From contig ML677334.1 in assembly GCA_007922305.1 (NCBI GenBank), forward strand, positions 23,357,074 to 23,421,073: 64,000 nt of DNA, given 5' to 3'. The translations under genes were made by a program, and so were the position numbers. This DNA is from Dermatemys mawii (Eukaryota; Chordata; Testudines; Dermatemydidae). Positions 46,260-58,121 of the stretch are shown one piece after another. The notes beneath the pieces were generated by a model that worked only from the letters and a program-made list of their open reading frames with translations, made no database searches and was not told the DNA's origin. Numbering within the stretch: position 1 is the stretch's first letter; the number at the start of each line of letters is the position of its first letter.

Positions 46260-47650
46260 AGATTTGCGTAGGTCCTGTTATTGTATTCAGCCGTCCTGTC
46301 TGGAGTGCCATGCAGTGAGTGCTGTACTTCAGGCTGACTAAAATCCATGGTGATGGGGGCTGCGTGTGTGGGTAAGGGTCATAGTTTTCATGGTTGAGTA
46401 GTGAAGCTACAGGTGTTGAAGGTAGCTGGCGGCAATAAGAAACCAGATGTTGGGGGAAGTGGGTTGGCGGTGACATGGAGGCACAAGGGAAAGAGTTTTG
46501 GGACAAGGGCTGCAAGGGGCCGGACACGGATGCAGATCTGCTCTGTCCAGAGTGGTATGAGCGCCTGCCTCGAGTCCACTTGGCACTCCATAATGCTTAG
46601 GAGTTGCTCCATGCTTTGTTGCCAGCAATCCGCATTCTGCCGCACGGCCTCCTTTTGGTCTCCTGCCTCTCCTGTTCTTTTTGATTTTCAGTAAGGGACT
46701 GCTGCATGACTTCATGCAGAAGGTCCTCCTTGCTTCTTTTTGGACGCTTCCTGATTCTTTGCAGCCTTTCGGTCGTTGACAACAGGGACGGCTGGGATCT
46801 CAAGGTTGCATCTGCAAAGCCAAAATGCAACACTTAAGAGGCAACATTGTTCACACCAGACAGAGCAATGATTTGGCTGAACTTAAAGACAAGCACAGTT
46901 CACACAATACCAGAAAGTGTCTATCCCAAAGCAAGTGCACATAACCCACAAGAGCCCTGAAATGGTGAGTAAGGGGCAAGAGGGACTGATTGTTTCACGG
47001 CTGTACTGTCCTCCAGGATTCTGTGCTTTGGAGAGAGCCAGCAGCTGCAGGGGGCCCTTATACTGAACACTGTCCCCACATTTTCCACAAGATTAATTCA
47101 TCCTGGAAGATATCTTGCTGCTGAAGATGACCTGGGAAGCCAGGGAGGGTTTTCTACTACAATGCAGCTTCTGTCCTGGCCGTTATGCCACTTGCCTGTA
47201 TACAACAATGGTCTCCCAGGACCGTCCTCTGGCTCTGGGCCCCCCTCCTCCTCAGCACCCTCACTCCCACTTTCCTCCTCCTGCCTTGTTCAACTCAGGG
47301 CTGGTACTGAAGTGTACATGGTGCTCTTCAGAATGGAGGTGGCATCACTCACAAGTATCTTGTCCAGCTCTCTGTAGAACTGGCCTGTCATGGGGGTACC
47401 ACCGGTGATTTGCCTCCCGTGCTTTGTGGCAGGCATTCCGCAGCTCCTTTACTTTAACCCTGCACTGCACTGCGTCCCAGTCATGGCCCCTGTCCATCAT
47501 GGCCCTTGATATCTGCCCGAAGGTATTATAATACCTACGGCTGGAGCACAGCTGGGACTGGACATCTTCCTCCCCCGCAATACTGATGAGGTCCAGTACT
47601 TCGCCATTGCTCCATACTGGGGATCGCCTGGCGCATGGAGCTGTGGTCAC
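46260..47650 (-). pseudogene. Harbinger Myb/SANT-like gene, copy 2
   Basis: Exon 1 (about 47650 down to 47226) encodes the same trihelix domain as copy 1: 'RRSPVWSNGEVLDLI', 'YYNTFGQISRAMMDRG' and 'CRVKVKELRNACHKAR'. The usual MPPR start is lost (the frame reads APCARR). After the domain a frame change separates the glutamate-rich segment. Compared with copy 1, about 350 bp around the end of exon 1 and the start of the intron are missing, including the donor. Exon 2 begins after 'ggctttgcag' at 46811 and encodes 'TTERLQRIRKRPKRSKEDL', then becomes frameshifted. The product would have bound transposon ends with the transposase; this copy cannot do so. Confidence 0.75.
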
Positions 47651-48048
47651 CTGTAAAGATGCGCTGAGAGCACTCCACGCCTGGCTGAGCAAAGAGGAAG
47701 GGGAATTTCAAAATTCCCGGAGAATTTAAAGGGAAGATCTGATAGTTGGTCACTTGAGGACAGGGCAGTAGAGTTCAAAGTGATGACCAGAGTGGCTAGA
47801 ACAGGCACGATGGGACACTTCTGGAGGCCAATCAGAGAATATTAATAGGCCAAGGTGTCCACACTGGCACTATGACGCTCAAGTCGGGGCAAAGCAAGCT
47901 TTTTGCTTCTTGTAGAGGTGGATTACCAGAAGTGCTCCAGCCACGGAGTCCAAGCGCTCTACATACCTTGCCAGCATGGACACCTCAGTAGTTAGGGTGC
48001 CCAGAGCTGATTTAATGCACTCCAACTCACAACTTATCCAAGGCCTTA

Positions 48049-48614
48049 GCTGCTTCTTGCTCTACATTTTCATGCTGTATTTAGTGTTTCTATTTTCTAG
48101 GTTTGGAGGATGTCAGCATCCTTCAACAGGTAGTGGTTTTTTAATGTGTATAACTCCCCAGTAGGGACTAGGATGAATTCATCAAATTCATTTGTGTTTT
48201 AAATCACGCTTTGCATCCAGGTATCCAGAGGTAAAAGTTTTAATCCATGGTGCCATCAAGCTCATTAACAATCTCCTCCTTCTCCCGCATTGTCCCCGGT
48301 TGCCACCTTTATACCATTTCTTTCAGTACAGATAATTACTATAGGCGTCATTCTCAGTCCTTATATTTTATTTATAATAAATAACTCCTTAGAACTGTAA
48401 TGATAACTATGGAGACAATTTGTCACTAAAAGGGATTGTAAAGTTAATCTTCAACCGCACGAGAGAGAAATGAAACACAGAAACACAATAATTATAATTA
48501 GTTAAGATCTCATGGGTCCACTCTTTGTTGGGCAGAGGGAGTGAAACAAATAAAGCGACCAACATAAACTGAATATGTGTGGTTGTCGACAAATTTTTTG
48601 TGAAAAAAACATTT
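48049..48614. other. Non-coding stretch between Harbinger copy 2 and a hAT element
   Basis: No exon or repeat border is recognised. Confidence 0.5.
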
Positions 48615-48622
48615 CTCTAGTA

Positions 48623-49219
48623 CAGGGGTCTCCAAACTACGGCCTGAGGGCTGGATCCGGCCCGCAGCGTTGATTTGTCCGCCCCACCCCCCCAACCAAC
48701 AGGGGAGAAGTGAGCAGGCTATGGCTGCTGCAGCTGAGCAGGCAGTGGGAAGGGCCGCCAGCAGCAGTGTGCACATGGGAGCAGCTCAGCTGAGCTGTGC
48801 GGAAGGGTGAGTGCCCCATGGAGCCAGTGTCCCCCAGAAAGGAGAGCCAACTTAGGGGCGAGTCACTGCTGCAGCCGAGCAGGCACAGAACCCTGCCTTA
48901 GAGTAAAAACACAAGCCAGATGCTTAATTACATCTCCAATAAATGCAGTAAAGAAGATGGAAATAAAATTAAAAAATAATGTTAAATTATTTTAATGGAT
49001 TGACAAATATTTTGTGTGATTTCACAGTACCTGCATTAATTATACAACTACTTTTATACCTGATTTAGAATTTAATGCAACACTGATACAGTAGAGTAGT
49101 GTTGTGGTTTTTATTTGCATATATTTGCATATATTTAATTTTTTCACAGTCGCTTCAGTTCGCGAAGCCCCTTCAGAAATCTAATATAGCCCTCATCTCA
49201 TAAAGTTTGGAGACCCCAG
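48623..49219. mobile_element. hAT (Charlie-like) non-autonomous element
   Basis: The left end CAGGGGTCTCCAAACTACGG and the right end (other strand CTGGGGTCTCCAAACTTTAT) are hAT inverted repeats. Flanks ctctagta (48615-48622) and ctttagta (49220-49227) match at 7 of 8 positions. The left part is GC-rich ('gctggatccggcccgcagc'); the right part from about 48960 is AT-rich and may derive from a parent element's 3' region. No transposase frame is present. Confidence 0.88.
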
Positions 49220-49227
49220 CTTTAGTA

Positions 49228-50370
49228 AGTTGTAATCTAATTCAAAACCAGCTGTTGAGATGATTTCACAAACAAGTGAAGGAGCCACAAAGGTTTATTT
49301 ATCAGATCATAAAAGGTCCCAAATAATTTTTTTTAAGTGCTAGGATTTCAGATTTTTTTTGAGAGAGATATTAGACTGGAATTATTTCAACAGGTGCATA
49401 CAGACTGATTCCGAGATGGTGATTTGGAGTCATGAGCAAAAGGCTCCAGTTTGTGCTCCATGATTTGAAAATGTATGTTTAGGGTTCAAATTTCCATCTC
49501 TTTAATTGCATGCTATGTAGCATGTCAGGGACCATCTCACTCAGGTGCATTTGGTAGCTATATTGTTTTCCAGTTTCGTTTCAGATAGAGCACAGTCCCT
49601 TTTGACCAAAGAAGTAACTAAAAAAAATGAATGATCAATATGGCTCCAGATTCTGATTACGAAGGACACCAGTTCCTGTATAGCTTCAGCGGGAAAAGCC
49701 AGGATATGGACTGTCTTATCCACTGAGAAAGAAGCTGAGGGGTTGAGGGAATGGACAAAAATTTGTATTCAGCATTATTTCCAGCCGTGAATTGTCAATT
49801 TAAAATTTACCTAATTCTTAACATCCACAGATTGTTAGTACTAGAATTGTTTTTAAATGTCAAGTTTTCTTTCCCTGAAGGCATTTTATTTTTAAATTAA
49901 GAGTCTAACAGTCTATAAACTCTGGAGACAAATTTGCCTATGGTGTAAATGTGCACAAAACATGAGGGAAAGAGTGGTGGAAGTCTCTTCATTGGGTGGC
50001 TCTCCTAGTACTACTGAGGGTGAGGCCCACTGCTTCCTTTTGCCATCATTCTTGGAAGTTCCTTTCCTCACCTCTCTAAGGCTTCCCTTGCCCCAAATCC
50101 TGTTAGCTGCTATTCCCTCCCCCCACTTTCATATTCCCTACATTAGCTCCCTGTGAAGGCTGCTGCCCTGTGTTCTTGTTCTCTTGCCTTGAAGCTTCCT
50201 ATCTGCTGTCATGACTGCTGCTTCACTTCCCATTTCTCCACTTCTCTTACGGTTGGTGGCCCCTATTAGCTGTTCTTTCTTCCTTCATGGCTCCCTCACA
50301 GCCTGCTTCCTCCATCTCTTTTGCTGGCTGCTCTGACTGTTCTTCCCCATATCTCTAGCTGCTCACTTAG
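49228..50370. other. Non-coding stretch, no feature recognised
   Basis: No exon is supported. A pyrimidine-rich zone lies at about 50025-50360. Confidence 0.5.
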
Positions 50371-50637
50371 GATATATATCTATGCTGCAAATAGACACCC
50401 ATGGTTGTGCCAGCTGACTTGAGCTAAGAGGCTGTTTAATTGAGGTGTAGATGTTTGGGTTTGGGCTGCAGCCTAAGCTCTGAGACCCTCCCACCTCATA
50501 GGGTCCTGGAGCCGGGGCTCCAGCCTGAGCCCAAACATCTACACTGCAATTAAACAGCCCCCTAGGTCAAGCTCCATGAACCCAAGTAAGCTAGCACGGT
50601 CCAGCTGTGGGTTTTTAATTGTAGTGCAGACATACCC
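50371..50637. mobile_element. Harbinger-type MITE with TTA duplication
   Basis: A long inverted repeat starts 'ggatatatatctatgctgca' and ends 'gtagtgcagacataccc'. It is flanked by TTA at 50368-50370 and 50638-50640. Its centre holds 'ggagccggggctcc', and the arms pair along most of their length ('gtttaattgaggtgtagatg' with 'catctacactgcaattaaac'). It has no coding capacity and its ends differ from those of the two large Harbinger copies. Confidence 0.8.
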
Positions 50638-50689
50638 TTAGAGCTCTGAGCTATAGATAGCTATGTCATGAAGTAAAGGAAAGAAAAAT

Positions 50690-50815
50690 ATAGGCCGCAA
50701 AAATCAGGATAAACTTCCTAACAGTGAGATCTGTCAGACAGTGAATCAGTCTCCAGGGGAAGTGGTTGAAGCTCCATAACTGCAACCATTTAAAACTAAA
50801 CCGAACAAAGCCCTG
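50690..50815 (+). mobile_element. CR1 LINE C-terminal fragment
   Basis: The frame reading 'LPNSEICQTVNQSPGEVVEA' corresponds to the extreme C-terminal part of CR1 ORF2, followed by 'FKTKPNKALK'. Short and truncated at both ends. Confidence 0.6.
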
Positions 50816-50819
50816 AAGA

Positions 50820-52590
50820 AGCTAGAGATTGCATTCAGAAATAAAGGAAACACTGACTTTGGAACAGAAGTTCTTTTAGCTCACTTTATTAAAAATGGAC
50901 GAATTTAGTTATAGAACGAAACTGCTCATGGAAGCCATATTCAACTGTTATTATTTTATTACTAGCTCTAGCCCCACTCCCACAACTCCCAAATAAAACA
51001 ACATTGTCTACACCCCGATACTGCAAGGAACAATCTTGCAGCAGCATCAGAGGATGAATATAATGATAAAAGTATTTTTCATCTCTCTAACCATCTATTA
51101 TATCCAAGCGCACTGGGCAACTCATTAGCTGGATGTTTCTGCTTAAAGTCTAGTTCCTGTTCCCATTCACTTCAGTGGCACTGGATCATACCTTATCCAT
51201 TTCATCATAGCAGTGAAATAGTTAATGTCAGAATGGTAATTGTCATTGCCAGACTTCATAATCAACACCCCACTTAAGAAAATAGGGTCTGGCTAACCAC
51301 ACAGCTCTTTTATAGTTTGTCTTCACTAGGAAAATTAAATATTATTTTTTACTAATCGGTTAGATATCATGATGTTGACCAGTATTGCCTGGTCAATAGA
51401 GACAAGAACAAGTCATGTTCACCATCAAATCAATGAATTGTGGGTACACCCTAACTCAGTTTATTTAAACATGATGACACTGCCTGGTGACGACAAGGTA
51501 CAGGGTGACAATTCAGAAGTATTAAAAGAAGCAGAAGTTCTGGATTCATCCCACGCTGTGTACAGCCTGTTTCTAAGTCTTATGTTGGTGATCAGGGAGA
51601 TTGCTAGAGAATGTAAATGCCAAATATCTATCATATAAATTTTTTCATATTACATTTTAAAAATCAGCACTGGACATTAAGTAGGTTATATGTTTGAAAA
51701 CTTTGTTAGGAAATTCATTATGTCTAAAGGGACATTGCCAGGTTCACTTTTTTTTTAGATTATTAAAATGGTGATAATCCTATTCTAAACCACTGTTGTT
51801 GGCTGTATAAAGTTATTCTTCTAAAGAGGACAGTAATCATTAGACTTATGGATAACTTGCCTGAGTATCATTTTGGTCATTCTTTACCAGTGTATCTGGG
51901 ACACAATGTCCAATAGATTATTAGAAGTGTGGCTCTCAGAGATTGAGGTACTCCAGAAAAGACTCAGGACCATTAACTTATTAGTCATTGTTACCTCTGA
52001 CCAGATATGCACTGAGAGGGATCGTTTCTTCTCTTTTCTTTTTCTAGTTCTTCACATGATTAGCTATTGTACGGTCAGGGATAGACACCTGGACAAGTTC
52101 TGCTTAAGGCAGAACATAAAATATAGATGTGGGGGAAAGAGGACTTTATGCTGCTTTTACACTCTTCCAAAGTTGGGCTATTTCAGCCCCTTATAAATAG
52201 AGCAGCCTCAGAGGTGCATTAATTTGCACCTAGCTCCAACAGGCCTCAGGGGGCTGTTCTGGCAGCCAGAGATTGTTGGAGAACAAGACTTGGATGGACC
52301 TCACTCCCAGCATACTCTCCAGGTTCTGGGCTGTGAGGGGAGAAGTGGCATAGAGCCAGCAACTTGCCTGAGTACCGCTAGAGGATTCCCTATACAAGAG
52401 AAAGAATCCTCAGCTAGCCAGGTAGGCCAGTTTTAAGTCTGCTTTGCAGTGCTGGAATGACTCAAAGGAAACGTAGTGAGGCCAAGGATATGGTCTTTCA
52501 TATTAGATTTATTTTACATTTTGTTTGTGGTATGACTAAAATACCATATGTTGATGATAACTTTCACGATTTGCTACTAATACTTTGTCC
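50820..52590. other. Non-coding stretch, no feature recognised
   Basis: Open frames such as 51369-51638 and 51873-52196 show no family motif. No transposon borders seen. Confidence 0.5.
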
Positions 52591-52594
52591 ACTA

Positions 52595-52808
52595 AATGGA
52601 AACACTGTGGCCTAGTGGATAAAGCTAGGATTCGCTTGGAAGTAACTATACCCAGCTCTGCAACTGGTTTGCTGAGTGACCTTGGGCAAGTCACTTTGCA
52701 TCTAAGTGCCTCAGTTTCCCCATCTGTAAAATACAGATAATGACACTTCCTTTGTAAAGTGCTCTGAGACTTGAAAAGTGCTAAATAAGACCTACATGCT
52801 GTTATTTA
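52595..52808 (+). repeat. MIR SINE
   Basis: It contains the diagnostic MIR series: 'tggcctagtggataaagc', 'cccagctctgcaactg', 'gaccttgggcaagtcactt', 'tgcctcagtttccccatctg' and 'gtaaagtgctctgagac'. It is a nearly full-length copy of this ancient tRNA-derived SINE, on the + strand. Confidence 0.9.
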
Positions 52809-53893
52809 AATGATATTGCTGATATAATGACTCTGGTTTTCTGTTGCTGAAATTAATAAGGCTTAATTTAAAAAAATATATTTTTAACAAAATAGTTATT
52901 GAACTTTTCACCATGTATGCTGTCTGATTACTTTTTGCATTGTTCCCATCTTGGACAATGAACACACATTTGTCAGTTCTACTTTTGTTTCTAGTCAATG
53001 TAACTTAGACTAGAACACTGCAGCTATGCAAAAAAAACAGTGCATGTTTATTGTTTTGGTTTTTAAAAAAAGACTTGGTTGAAATGTAAAGGAAATTCAA
53101 GGAAGCATTGCTTTTGGTCTTATATTTTATGAAAAGCTTATTTCTGAAAACCTCAATGGCTGGATTCTCTGATCCTTCAAGTTCACTTTGCGCTGCGTAA
53201 CTATGCCATCTGACCCCTACATGTTGGCAAGGTGGCAGGAGGGAGCCTGGTGGAACCCACAGTGCTCCAAGTCCTCTGCTGGCATCTACTCTGGTAGCAG
53301 AAGCTAAAGTAAGGTCCCAGCTGCTCTAATTTCCACTGAACCTGAGGCCAGATGGCCAAAGATCACTGGCTCTCTGTAGCTGCCCCATCCGCTACATTGG
53401 AATGCAGCTTGAAAGTATTGTAGTCAGTTCCAATCTTGGACCAAATTTAGCTCAACACTTTCCATTTAATGTAGTAAAATAGTTCAAGCTGGTGTGAGGA
53501 GTGATTTATTAAGAAGTGATATGATTCAAAGTGGTATGTTAAGGTTGAAAATACTAACATTTATGTGACGAAGTAATTTCCAAGTTCTGTGGCCTACGTA
53601 GAGAATACTGATAATATCTAATCAGAATAAAATTTCTGAGTTACTAGATAACCCTTATCTTCTTCTCTCAGTGCAAGTGCTCATTGCAATCTCTTTGCTT
53701 CAAGACATCACAGCATCATTTAACTGTGGCCTTTAAACAGTTACATATCCTGTTTTTCTGCTCTCGCTGAATAACTTGAATCAGCCTCTCTGATATTTAA
53801 ACTGAGGGTGGGGCAAAGTTGTCCTTCTACTGGGATGGGAAAAACTGGCTTTCATATCACCAAGGTTAGCTGCATTTCTGATGCTTTTAATCA

Positions 53894-53903
53894 NNNNNNN
53901 NNN
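53894..53903. other. Assembly gap (10 N)
   Basis: Ten undetermined bases lie between 'tttaatca' and 'aaatcag'. The size is likely a placeholder. Confidence 0.99.
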
Positions 53904-54468
53904 AAATCAGAGGAGTCTGCATTTTGTGTTTTTTTGTTTTGAAAGCATGAGGTAAAATGAGAGATCTTGAAAAGTAAATTATTCTAATTTCTCTCACTTT
54001 CCGATAACTCAAAATCAGGTTTAATCTCTTGCCTTGATAAATACAGGCACTTTAGACTATTTCTGGAAATTTGGTGTTTAGGTTTTTGGAGTTATTAGAT
54101 CAGGTTTGTGCAAACTGGTTAGTATGCTTTGGCCTATGCAGGTGTTATAATACCTGCATACAGAACTGATCAGAAAACAGATGTTGGGTTTTGTTTATTT
54201 ATGAAATTTTTAACAAAATGCCCCCTTTTTTTGTCAAAAATATTCTAAACTAGGAATTTTTTGACCCACTGTATTTGCATAGGCTATATAGACATTAAAA
54301 GCCTCTCATTTTTCCCATGAGAGCATTATAATAGCTGCATGGTCCAAACCCATGTCTAATCCATCACTGTATATTAGATTTCGGGTTTGCTGGATTGAAT
54401 ACAGTTGTTTGTTGGTAAATATATTATTCTGTTTTGTCTATCACATCAAGAAACCTTCTGTCTTTCAG

Positions 54469-54580
54469 GGTTGATTATAGAGTCCACAATGCCTATAAAA
54501 TTGAATAAGGATGGTACAGAGTTTTATAGAGAGATGGTACAAGTCTCCACAGGAGATTATCATGGAAATATTGGTCTCAG
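54469..54580 (+). other. Candidate orphan exon (112 bp)
   Basis: The segment is preceded by 'ccttctgtctttcag' and followed by a 'ctcag|gtgagc' donor. One frame is open over the full length, beginning at its third base and including 'MPIKLNKDGTEF' and 'STGDYHGNIGL'. I recognise no protein family. It lies 3.9 kb upstream of the zinc-finger start codon, so it could be an upstream exon, a non-coding RNA exon or chance. Confidence 0.25.
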
Positions 54581-54624
54581 GTGAGCCATACAGAGGTTAT
54601 ACTGTCAGCACCAACTAAGAGTTT

Positions 54625-55020
54625 CCACACCAGGGTTTGCATCAATTTAACAAAACCAATTTAACTAAACTGGTGTAAATTTGTGTGTAAACAAGGCCTT
54701 AGATTACAAACTCTTATATTACAAATACTTTGGCCTTGTCTGCATGCAGTTCTTTATTTGATTTAACTAACTAAATTGGTTTAAATCAGTGCAACCTCTA
54801 GTGTGACTGCAATTATATTTGTATAAAGCTGCTTATATTAGTATAGCATATTTTGGTAAATATACAGAAATAAATAAGACATGCATAAGCCACATTTATA
54901 CCAGTATAACTTCATCCAAACTAGGGAATTGCACCAATTGAATTATATTGCGCTTATAAACTGATGCAGTTAAATTAGTACAATGCCCTATTGTATAGAA
55001 ACTGTGTGTAGATGAACCCT
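54625..55020. repeat. Cluster of 'ggccttgtctgcatg'-type MITE fragments
   Basis: Two short elements face each other: one ends 'aacaaggcctta' near 54700 and the other starts 'ggccttgtctgcatgcag' near 54733. Shared inner words are 'gatttaactaac' and 'aaattggttt'. Borders are uncertain. Confidence 0.45.
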
Positions 55021-55724
55021 TTGGGCCAAAGACCATCTATAAATGTACAGTGACTAACACTCCAATTAACTGTGGAGTGAAGACATCCCGAATGGAACTC
55101 AATCCTGGTAATTGATGTCCACCTAAATCTGCAGATAGCATGGAACAATAGCTCTGAGAAGTATGAACTGTTCCCATTCATGTCAATGGAGTGATAACTC
55201 AGATACTCAATTATGATCATTTAAATGTCAACAGTTGATTGTTTTACTGCTAATCAAAGCACGTATAAAAGGAGGTAGATGCTACCTGTTATTGTTTCCA
55301 ATAATCAAGAAAGAACCAAGCAGAGATGACTAGGACATCTGATCTCCCCTAAAGTGGAATCCAACCAAGCAGATCATGCAAGACAGTATTTTGAACAATC
55401 CACTGTGCATGTCATTTCATTTTGGCATCACAACTCGGTAGAGCTTGTTTTAGGGACCAAGGTTGGAAGAATACTATGTACTTATCACAGACACATTTCT
55501 TCTACCATAGCTAGATAGTGCATTTAATGGTGGGGATAATGGCGCTGAGTAAAGAAGTTCAGGGCACTTTTACACTGTTTTCCATGATTTCCCAAGTTGG
55601 TTTTGATAAAATATGAACCTTTCCTTAGAATTCTCATACATTCCAATGTTTGTTTTTTAGCGTAAATTAATATATTATTACGAGAGTCTGAATTTTAAGT
55701 TTGAAATAACAATAATGCTTACCA

Positions 55725-55728
55725 TGTA

Positions 55729-55779
<51 letters not shown>

Positions 55780-55780
55780 T
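55725..55780. repeat. (TG)n(TA)n microsatellite
   Basis: A run of TG dinucleotides passes into TA dinucleotides, about 55 bases in all. Likely polymorphic in length. Confidence 0.95.
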
Positions 55781-57299
55781 CATGACATTGTACAACATTT
55801 AACTGATTAAAATATCAGTTGTGTACAGAAACCACTGTCTCAACTGTAATATATTAAGACTTCATTGTCATCTTGGGGTTCTGATTACATGATTGGGTTT
55901 CACATTTGCACATTTAAGAGGCTACCAGAATTCTTTAATAGTATTTTTTTCATTGGTTTTATATAGAGTTTGGGAGAAGGATTCATTATTCCTTATGTAA
56001 AATATACTTAATTTTGTTGAAGTACATATAACTGACTCCTCTACACACCCTTTTCGACCCAGAATTTTAAAAAGTTTTTCAAGAAAGAATGACGCAATAG
56101 AGAGCTTTGTATATTACTGATATCTTACAAGTGAAGGGCTGCTTATCACAAGATTTAATCATTGACATAATACACACATATGAAATGTAGCTTACCTTTC
56201 CTACTGAAACGTTTTCTTTGTGAGGATATGACACCAAGTTTTAATAAACTGATGCAAGCAGTTTGTCTTCAGTATAACTCTTTATTTTTTTAAACTTTTG
56301 ATATTCCTTTTCAAATACTGCTTGTGTCCTATAAATAATTTCTAGCAAAAGTGATATTTGCTCTCTTAATTAAAAAAGATACTTCAAAGACATTGCTTTA
56401 CTAGTTTTAGTTTAAGAAATGTAATAAAAAACCACTTCCTGAAAGAATTAACTGGTTCCTCATCTACTCCTTGTGGCACACTCCAGAAATATTCTTAATT
56501 TTTTTTCATACTGTCTTTCTTTTTCAGTTGAGATTCCAGTGCAGAAGGTTGCCACATGTTTTTATTTATTTATTCCTATGATCAGTCCTATAAATTCCTG
56601 GTTTTTCAGGGAAATCCCTAAAACTTGTTTAGAGAAATCCTTCTACATCACCCTTTAAAGTGCTATAATCTCTTCAGTTACACTTTCATTTTGAAAACCA
56701 TGAAAATGGCCACACTATTCGAGTTGGAGCACTTCTGAACATTTGGTGGGCTTGTTTTTGCATGACAATTTATGTTTGCAATTTTCTGAATCTTGCCTTT
56801 GGTCAAATATGGTGTATGGGTCTCCTCTGTTCTGATGCTGCTTTTCTCATTGCTGCTCATGAATTTAATTGACTTATGTTAGAGAGTATGACTGATTCTA
56901 GCAAGAAGCCAGGTATTCAACTTTTATAATATTAAAAAATTGTACTAAATAAAATGTTGGTCTCTATGTATGCGATGATGAGTTCCGGAACTTTTACTTC
57001 ATCTTGGTCAGGTAAAGGAAATATAGTATAACAACTTTTGAATTTGAAAAAAACAACCCATCTGTAATAGGATGTACAGTAATTTTTGATGGTGAAATGA
57101 TAGGCCAGTTTAATTTCTAAAATCAACAGTATGAAGTTTTGCATGCCAAACTAACTCTAAAAAACCGAGTTTACAAATGAAAAACAACACCACCAGTCTG
57201 TTGTTTACAAGAAGTCGATTCACCTTTCACCTAGTTTCTTTTTTGAATATTGATGTCGACAGAATTCGTGTGTGACAACTTTAAAGAGCCTCAAACAGT
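55781..57299. other. AT-rich upstream flank of the CpG-island gene
   Basis: No transposons or exons are recognised. As the sequence directly upstream of a probable developmental regulator, it may hold conserved regulatory elements, but I cannot point to any. Confidence 0.45.
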
Positions 57300-58084
57300 G
57301 CGTCTGTATGTCAGGATGCAAGTCCGCGGTAGCCTTGGGCACACGGTGCCCTATGGTTGGAAGTGTAGTGTACTAATGCTTGGAATGCAGCACCATCAGC
57401 AGCAGGCTGAAGTGCAACAGGCAACATGGGCTTCTTCCTCTGCCAGTGATTAGCCGGCCGGGCTGAATGCGTGGCACCTGGCTGACAATGGATTAAGCAG
57501 CTAGAGGCACACACGCACAGAGAGAGCCCTTCAGCGAAGATACTGCACCGTCTGCATCCCTGACGCTTTATCAGCCACCAGCACTCAACTGCTCTGCGCA
57601 GCAGCAGCGTTTCCTCCTTACCACTGGATCTCTGTAATGGAGGGGAGGGGGGAGCAGCAGCCAGATGGTACATTACTAGCGAGATCCTTTCTAGCCTGGT
57701 AGCTCCCCCCTCCACACCCCCATCGCGCACCTCTCCCTTGCCAGAGAAGTTGCCTGTTCTCTGCCGATGTGAATCACCTCCGATCGGAGGGGGACGCGGC
57801 TGTTTATTTAGGCATTGCCAGCTCGCAAAAGTTTCTAGGCAGGAAGCGGGCTCCACGCAACTGGGGTGGAGGAGGAGGAGAGGGGAGGGAAAAAAAAAAG
57901 TTTCGCTCGCTTCTCTCCTTGGCGGAGCCCCTCCCCGCTCCGAGGGGAGAGCCAGAGATGCTGCTACTTGCAACAGGCTGCTCTAGTAGCAGCGGCAGCC
58001 TGAGTAACACGTCCCCAGGAGACTAGCAGGAGCAACACGTGATGTGTCTACTTATCAGGGTGAGAGGGAGCGAGGCACCGCCGC

Positions 58085-58121
<37 letters not shown>

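Larger units (their letters stand above)
44042..48045 (+). mobile_element. Full-length PIF/Harbinger transposon, copy 2
   Basis: The element is 4004 bp, including a later insertion. The left end 'gagcatggctacacctgcag' and right end (other strand 'ggccttggataagttgtgag') are diverged terminal inverted repeats, with 'gtgtgagttaaaccagc' and 'gtgcattaaatcagc' further in. TTA flanks both sides (44039-44041 and 48046-48048). Gene order and orientation match copy 1: transposase on +, Myb-like gene on -. It differs from copy 1 throughout, so it represents a separate lineage or an older insertion rather than a recent duplicate of this locus. Confidence 0.88.

Noticed and set aside
57311..57973. 220-codon - strand frame in the promoter CpG island
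   Set aside because: No domain, low complexity, and opposed to the clear + strand first exon; most likely a GC-rich chance frame.
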